This document shows positions 43,119 to 46,398 of a stretch of 46,398 bases of DNA, in pieces; the first letter of the stretch is position 1, and the number at the start of each line of letters is the position of its first letter. The DNA is taken from contig NZ_JACONW010000030.1 in assembly GCF_014357575.1 (NCBI RefSeq), positions 1 to 46,398 of the forward strand. Reading direction: 5' to 3'. The notes beneath the pieces were generated by a model. It saw only the letters and a list, made by a program, of their open reading frames with translations, was not told the DNA's origin and did not search any database. The translations under genes were made by a program, and so were the position numbers. The DNA comes from Pseudomonas folii. Its GTDB lineage: Bacteria; Pseudomonadota; Gammaproteobacteria; Pseudomonadales; Pseudomonadaceae.

Positions 43119-44248
43119 GGCTGGCTCTCCACTGCAAGGGATTGATGGTTCTTGAACAGATTCAGGCGTTGCGTATAAGCAGCGCTGGGTGTTGGAAGGA
43201 TCAAGGTGCCGCTGCCCGCATTGGCGATTTCACGCCAGAAGTGGCACGCCACCTGGCGTTCGGCCTCAACGGTTTCCATGACCGGCACGGCCTCTTTGCA
43301 CAGCGCACGGGCGTGGGGGCAGCGGGTATGAAAACGGCAACCAGAAGGCGGGCGGCTCGGGCTGGGCATGTCGCCGCCCAGCAATGGCCGTGGCTGGCGC
43401 AAATCCGGATGGCTGACGGGTACAGCGGCCATCAGCGCCTGGGTATAAGGATGCAAAGGGTTTTCGAACAACGCGTTGACCGGCGCCAGTTCAACGATTT
43501 CACCCAGGTACATCACCGCCACGCGGTCGCTCATGTGGCGGATTACGGCCAGTCCGTGGGCGACAATCACCAGGGTCAGGCCGAACTGATGCTTGAGGTC
43601 TTCCAGCAAATTGACCACTTGGGCCTGCACCGAAACGTCCAGCGCCGACACCGGTTCATCGCCGAGGATCAGCCGCGGCTCGGAAGCCAGCGCACGAGCG
43701 ATACCGATACGCTGGCGCTGACCACCGGAGAATTCGTGGGGATGACGGCCGCCGTGTTCCGGGGCCAGGCCGACCGTGCGCAGCAGTTCGGCAACCTTGG
43801 CCTGACGGTCACTGCGGCTGGCTTCGCTGTGCAGCCAGATCGGTTCGCCGACGATGGATTCCACGGTCATGCGCGGGTTCAGCGACGCGAACGGGTCTTG
43901 AAAGATGATCTGCAAGTCGCGGCGTACCTGACGCAGCTTTTCCGGCGGCAGGTTGGCCAGGTTGCGGCCTTCGTAAATCACGTCGCCTGCGGTTGGTTGC
44001 AGCAGGTTGAGCAGCAGGCGACCGAGGGTTGATTTACCCGAGCCGGACTCGCCCACTAACGCCAGTGTCTCGCCTTTGCGAACCGACAGGTTGACCTGAT
44101 TGACCGCCTGCACAGGTGGTTTCTTCGGCTGGAACAGACCGCTTTCCACAGCAAAGTGTTTGCTCAGGCCGATGCCTTCCAGAATGGGTTTCTGCGTGCT
44201 GCTTGCCGGGCTGATGGGCTCGGCGTTGTCTCGTTCGGAAAGGCTCAC
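43115..44248 (-). CDS. DppF-type ABC ATPase
   Basis: A 377-aa cytoplasmic ATPase. Walker A GESGSGKS at 66-73, signature FSGGQRQR at 173-180, Walker B LILGDEP (a Gly in place of the usual hydrophobic residue), and the C-terminal oligopeptide-transport extension with Cys residues (GCRFHTRCPHARALC). The start GTG at 44248 overlaps the stop of the upstream ATPase (GTGA); the open frame reaches 44290 within that gene. It partners the DppD-type subunit as a heterodimer. Confidence 0.93.
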   Translation of the reverse strand: MSLSERDNAEPISPASSTQKPILEGIGLSKHFAVESGLFQPKKPPVQAVNQVNLSVRKGETLALVGESGSGKSTLGRLLLNLLQPTAGDVIYEGRNLANLPPEKLRQVRRDLQIIFQDPFASLNPRMTVESIVGEPIWLHSEASRSDRQAKVAELLRTVGLAPEHGGRHPHEFSGGQRQRIGIARALASEPRLILGDEPVSALDVSVQAQVVNLLEDLKHQFGLTLVIVAHGLAVIRHMSDRVAVMYLGEIVELAPVNALFENPLHPYTQALMAAVPVSHPDLRQPRPLLGGDMPSPSRPPSGCRFHTRCPHARALCKEAVPVMETVEAERQVACHFWREIANAGSGTLILPTPSAAYTQRLNLFKNHQSLAVESQP

Positions 44249-45252
44249 GCACTGACTCCCACATGCTGTTCCAAAGGCGCGCGGATACACGCGGCGAAGT
44301 GTCCGGGGGACAACTCGAGCAGCGGCGGACGCTCGTCTCTACATTGCTGGATGACAAACGGACAGCGCCCGGCGAAGCGGCAACCGCTGGGCATTTCTGC
44401 TGGCGTCGGCACTCGGCCATTGATCGTTGCCAGACGACCTTCACGTGGGCCAATCGACGGCATCGAACCCATCAGGCCAATGGTGTACGGGTGCTGTGGA
44501 TCGTCAAAAAGCGTCTTCACCGGACCGCTTTCCACCACGCGTCCGGCGTACATCACCATCACGTCGTCAGCGACTTCGGCGACCACGCCCAGGTCATGGG
44601 TGATCAGAATCATCGCGGTGCCGGTTTCGGTCTGCAGGTTGGCGACCAGCGAGAGGATCTGTGCCTGAATGGTCACGTCCAGTGCAGTGGTCGGCTCATC
44701 AGCAATGATCAGCGCCGGATCGTTGGCCAGTGCCATGGCGATCATCGCCCGCTGCCGCATGCCGCCGGAGAGTTCGTGAGGGTAGGCGTCCAGTCGTTGC
44801 CGGGCGTCCGGTACGCGAACTTTCTCAAGCATTTCCAGCGCCCGTTGTCGGGCGTCCTTGTCCGAGAGGCCCTGATGCCGGATCACGCTTTCGGCGATCT
44901 GCTCACCGATGGTGAACACCGGGTTCAGCGATGTCATCGGTTCCTGAAAGATCATCGCCATGCGATTACCGCGCACGTCCAGCAGGCGTTCTTCGGACAT
45001 GCCCAGCAACGCTTCGTCTATCAGCAGAGATTCACTGGCGCCCACCTGGGCCGTCGCGGGTAACAGGCCCATCAGGCCCATGGACGTTACGCTCTTGCCA
45101 CAGCCGGACTCGCCGACAATGGCCAGGGTCTTGCCGCGCTTGACCGAGAATGACACGCCATCCACCACATTGGCGGGCGCACCGGCAAAGCGCACGGTCA
45201 GGTCGCTGACGCTGAGAACTGTGTTATCGGTGGTTGAGACGGTGGCGCTCAT
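44245..45252 (-). CDS. DppD-type ABC ATPase
   Basis: A 335-aa ATPase: Walker A GESGCGKS at 48-55, signature LSGGMRQR at 161-168, Walker B ALIIADEP at 180-187, H-loop His in LITHD. The C-terminal Oligo_HPY extension holds Cys residues in GCRFAGRCPFVIQQC and AACI, which in this family can bind a 4Fe-4S cluster. The ATG at 45252 overlaps the regulator's stop by ATGA. Confidence 0.94.
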   Translation of the reverse strand: MSATVSTTDNTVLSVSDLTVRFAGAPANVVDGVSFSVKRGKTLAIVGESGCGKSVTSMGLMGLLPATAQVGASESLLIDEALLGMSEERLLDVRGNRMAMIFQEPMTSLNPVFTIGEQIAESVIRHQGLSDKDARQRALEMLEKVRVPDARQRLDAYPHELSGGMRQRAMIAMALANDPALIIADEPTTALDVTIQAQILSLVANLQTETGTAMILITHDLGVVAEVADDVMVMYAGRVVESGPVKTLFDDPQHPYTIGLMGSMPSIGPREGRLATINGRVPTPAEMPSGCRFAGRCPFVIQQCRDERPPLLELSPGHFAACIRAPLEQHVGVSA

Positions 45253-45986
45253 AAGCTGGCCTCCAGGTCTTGATTGATGACGTTATCCAGCGCCTGTTGC
45301 AGGGCCCGTAAATGGCCGCGCATGGCGGTAGCAGCCTTGATCGGGTCGCGCGTTTCGATGGCGCTGACGATGTCGTCGTGATCGTGGCTATAAGTGTCGA
45401 GGCGGTCGGCGTTGCGCGCCCGTTGACGCAAGTCGCGCCATGCCGGGTCCAGACGGATCGCATCGAGCATTTCGAAAATGTCCAGCATCAACCGATTGCC
45501 CGCAGCTTCAGCAATGGCGCGGTGCAGGGAGCTGTCCCAGAGCTCGATGCCTTCCGCATCGGGATGCTCGGCTGCCTGCTGACGGGTGGTGCGCTCGGCA
45601 AGGCGGCGCAGGATCGCCATCTGCTCACCGTTGGCCCGTACTGCGGCAAGTGACGCCAGCGCGGGCTCCAGATGCAGACGCGCTTCCATGACCTCGCTGA
45701 AATTGGTCCGCCCGGAAAGCCGGGCGAAGCTCATGGACGCGCTGGGCGGCGTTGGGCCGACAAAGGTTCCTTTGCCTTGCCGCCGCCAGATCTGGCCTTC
45801 GGCTTCCAGCACTGCCAGCGCGCGACGAATCGCCCGTCTGCTGACACCGAAATCGGCAGCCAGCTCGCGCTCGGTAGGCAGCGCCCGCTGGGGGAACGCA
45901 GCATGCTGGGCAACGATCTGCCGTAAGGCATCGAGCGCCAGTTTCGAGGAGTTGTCGATGGGCGTGTCAGGGTCGAACCTTTGCAT
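45249..45986 (-). CDS. FadR/GntR-family regulator
   Basis: A 245-aa transcriptional regulator. The winged HTH (ALPTERELAADFGVSRRAIR then RALAVLEAEGQIWRRQGKGT) is at about residues 34-77, followed by an all-helical FCD ligand domain with the Asp and His of the metal-binding site in LWDSSLHRAIAEAAGN and SHDHDDI. It is the first gene of the operon, overlapping the ATPase start, so it is probably an autoregulator that senses the imported compound or its product. ATG at 45986 gives MQRFDPDTP; the longer frame to 46109 is low-quality sequence. Confidence 0.92.
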   Translation of the reverse strand: MQRFDPDTPIDNSSKLALDALRQIVAQHAAFPQRALPTERELAADFGVSRRAIRRALAVLEAEGQIWRRQGKGTFVGPTPPSASMSFARLSGRTNFSEVMEARLHLEPALASLAAVRANGEQMAILRRLAERTTRQQAAEHPDAEGIELWDSSLHRAIAEAAGNRLMLDIFEMLDAIRLDPAWRDLRQRARNADRLDTYSHDHDDIVSAIETRDPIKAATAMRGHLRALQQALDNVINQDLEASL

Positions 45987-46081
45987 CGTGGTACTCGCGC
46001 CAGACCAGAAAAAGATGCCCTGAGCTGCCTGCAGGCAGTGATTCGAGGCAAGAGGGCTGGTGCAAGAGCGATGCCAATGGA

Positions 46082-46218
46082 AATTGGTTCGATCAGTTTC
46101 CAGGCGCAATAGGCTGTGTGATTGCTAGCGATCAGTGCTGACGGGCCAATGTGCAAAGGTTCGGCAGGGTGGTTCGGAGGGATGAACGGTAATTGGTTCG
46201 CGGGTGGGTGGACCAATT
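46082..46218. promoter_or_regulatory. Candidate GntR operator sites
   Basis: AATTGGTTC occurs at 46082 and again at 46191; the second is matched by ACCAATT at 46212, forming an inverted repeat AATTGGT-N14-ACCAATT. FadR-subfamily proteins commonly bind TTGGTC/GACCAA-like palindromes with short gaps, so the 14-base gap is unusually wide. Both sites lie in the 412-base region upstream of the regulator gene. Confidence 0.4.
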
Positions 46219-46248
46219 TCAGGGGAGGTTCAGATTTTGTGCATCAAT

Positions 46249-46398
46249 GCGGGCGTGGTGCGCCGGGGTAGTGCCCGGTATCAAGGCGGAATGCGATTCC
46301 TGTGGGAGCGGTGCTTGCCCGCGACAAGGCTGGGCGCGATCTAAAGTGAATTGCATTCAGCCTTGATACCGGGCACTACCCCGGCGCACCACGCCCGC
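46249..46398. repeat. REP inside a 39-bp-arm inverted repeat at the window end
   Basis: A perfect inverted pair: GCGGGCGTGGTGCGCCGGGG at 46249-46287 (39 bases) and its complement at 46360-46398. Inside, GGAATGCGATTC (46288) and GAATTGCATTC (46349) extend the match with two mismatches, and a REP half (GTGGGAGCGGTGCTTGCCCG) sits in the centre. The right arm ends exactly at the last base of the window. Confidence 0.9.

Noticed and set aside
1..46398. tRNA, rRNA, insertion sequence or prophage genes
   Set aside because: I looked for these on both strands and saw no cloverleaf, transposase motif (DDE) or phage structural gene; the mobile signals are limited to REP-type repeats.
46249..46398. Terminal inverted repeats of a transposon
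   Set aside because: The arms enclose only 72 bases with a REP and no transposase; nothing supports a transposon.

Overview
The window reads as chromosomal DNA of a Pseudomonas, probably of the fluorescens/syringae lineage; the species cannot be settled from sequence alone. Reasons: high GC with dense coding; many short interspersed palindromes of the Pseudomonas REP/REPIN kind (cores such as GTAGGAGCG..GCTTGCTCGCGA and GGACCGGCTTTAGCCGGGA); and typical Pseudomonas core genes (ptrB, rnd, ycgL, ycgN, cysK, lpxO, NAD malic enzyme, phosphatidylcholine synthase). I found no tRNA, rRNA, CRISPR array, transposase or prophage gene. Both window edges lie in or next to REP-type sequence, so this may be one assembly contig broken at repeats.

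Layout. 1-2.0 kb: LysE-type exporter, small lipoprotein, phosphatidylcholine synthase, all on the minus strand. 2.2-5.5 kb: a cobalamin riboswitch followed by three overlapping genes for a BtuFCD-type ABC importer. 5.5-6.3 kb: paired REP palindromes, one inside a 68-bp-arm palindrome, then a broken HepT-like remnant and a small coiled-coil membrane protein. 6.4-8.7 kb: autotransporter. 8.9-10.5 kb: lipoprotein hydrolase and HAD phosphatase. 10.9-16.2 kb: malic enzyme, O6-alkylguanine-DNA alkyltransferase, rnd-ycgL, and a D-2-hydroxyacid dehydrogenase. 16.2-18.4 kb: two arrays of a REPIN unit repeating about every 117 bp flank a nitroreductase and ycgN. 18.4-26.2 kb: housekeeping genes, including a SPOUT methyltransferase, YajD-type HNH protein, spermidine-synthase-like protein, cNMP-binding protein, oligopeptidase B, class II glutamine amidotransferase and DUF2937 protein. 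26.4-29.7 kb: a MoxR AAA+ ATPase with a VWA partner, then a DUF748 protein. 29.8-33.0 kb: cysK, lpxO and an EamA transporter. 33.4-35.3 kb: a dCache chemoreceptor. 35.5-35.9 kb: a REP and an XRE-antitoxin pseudogene that has lost its DNA-binding core. 36.1-37.9 kb: a serine-type transporter and a DUF411 protein. 38.1-46.0 kb: a tightly packed minus-strand operon of a FadR/GntR regulator, two ABC ATPases, a family-5 solute-binding protein, two permeases and a gamma-glutamyltransferase-like enzyme. The last 150 bp is a large inverted repeat around a REP, ending exactly at the window edge.

How genes work together. The riboswitch-BtuFCD module is a B12-repressed uptake operon without its own outer-membrane receptor. 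The 38-46 kb operon looks like a regulated uptake-and-cleavage pathway for gamma-glutamyl peptides or glutathione-like compounds; the gamma-glutamyltransferase homologue has no visible signal peptide, so cleavage would follow import. MoxR and VWA probably form a AAA+/MIDAS chaperone pair. Most of the region is core genome. The unusual material is intergenic: regular REPIN amplification, extended palindromes, and two decayed toxin-antitoxin genes that share a related leader sequence.
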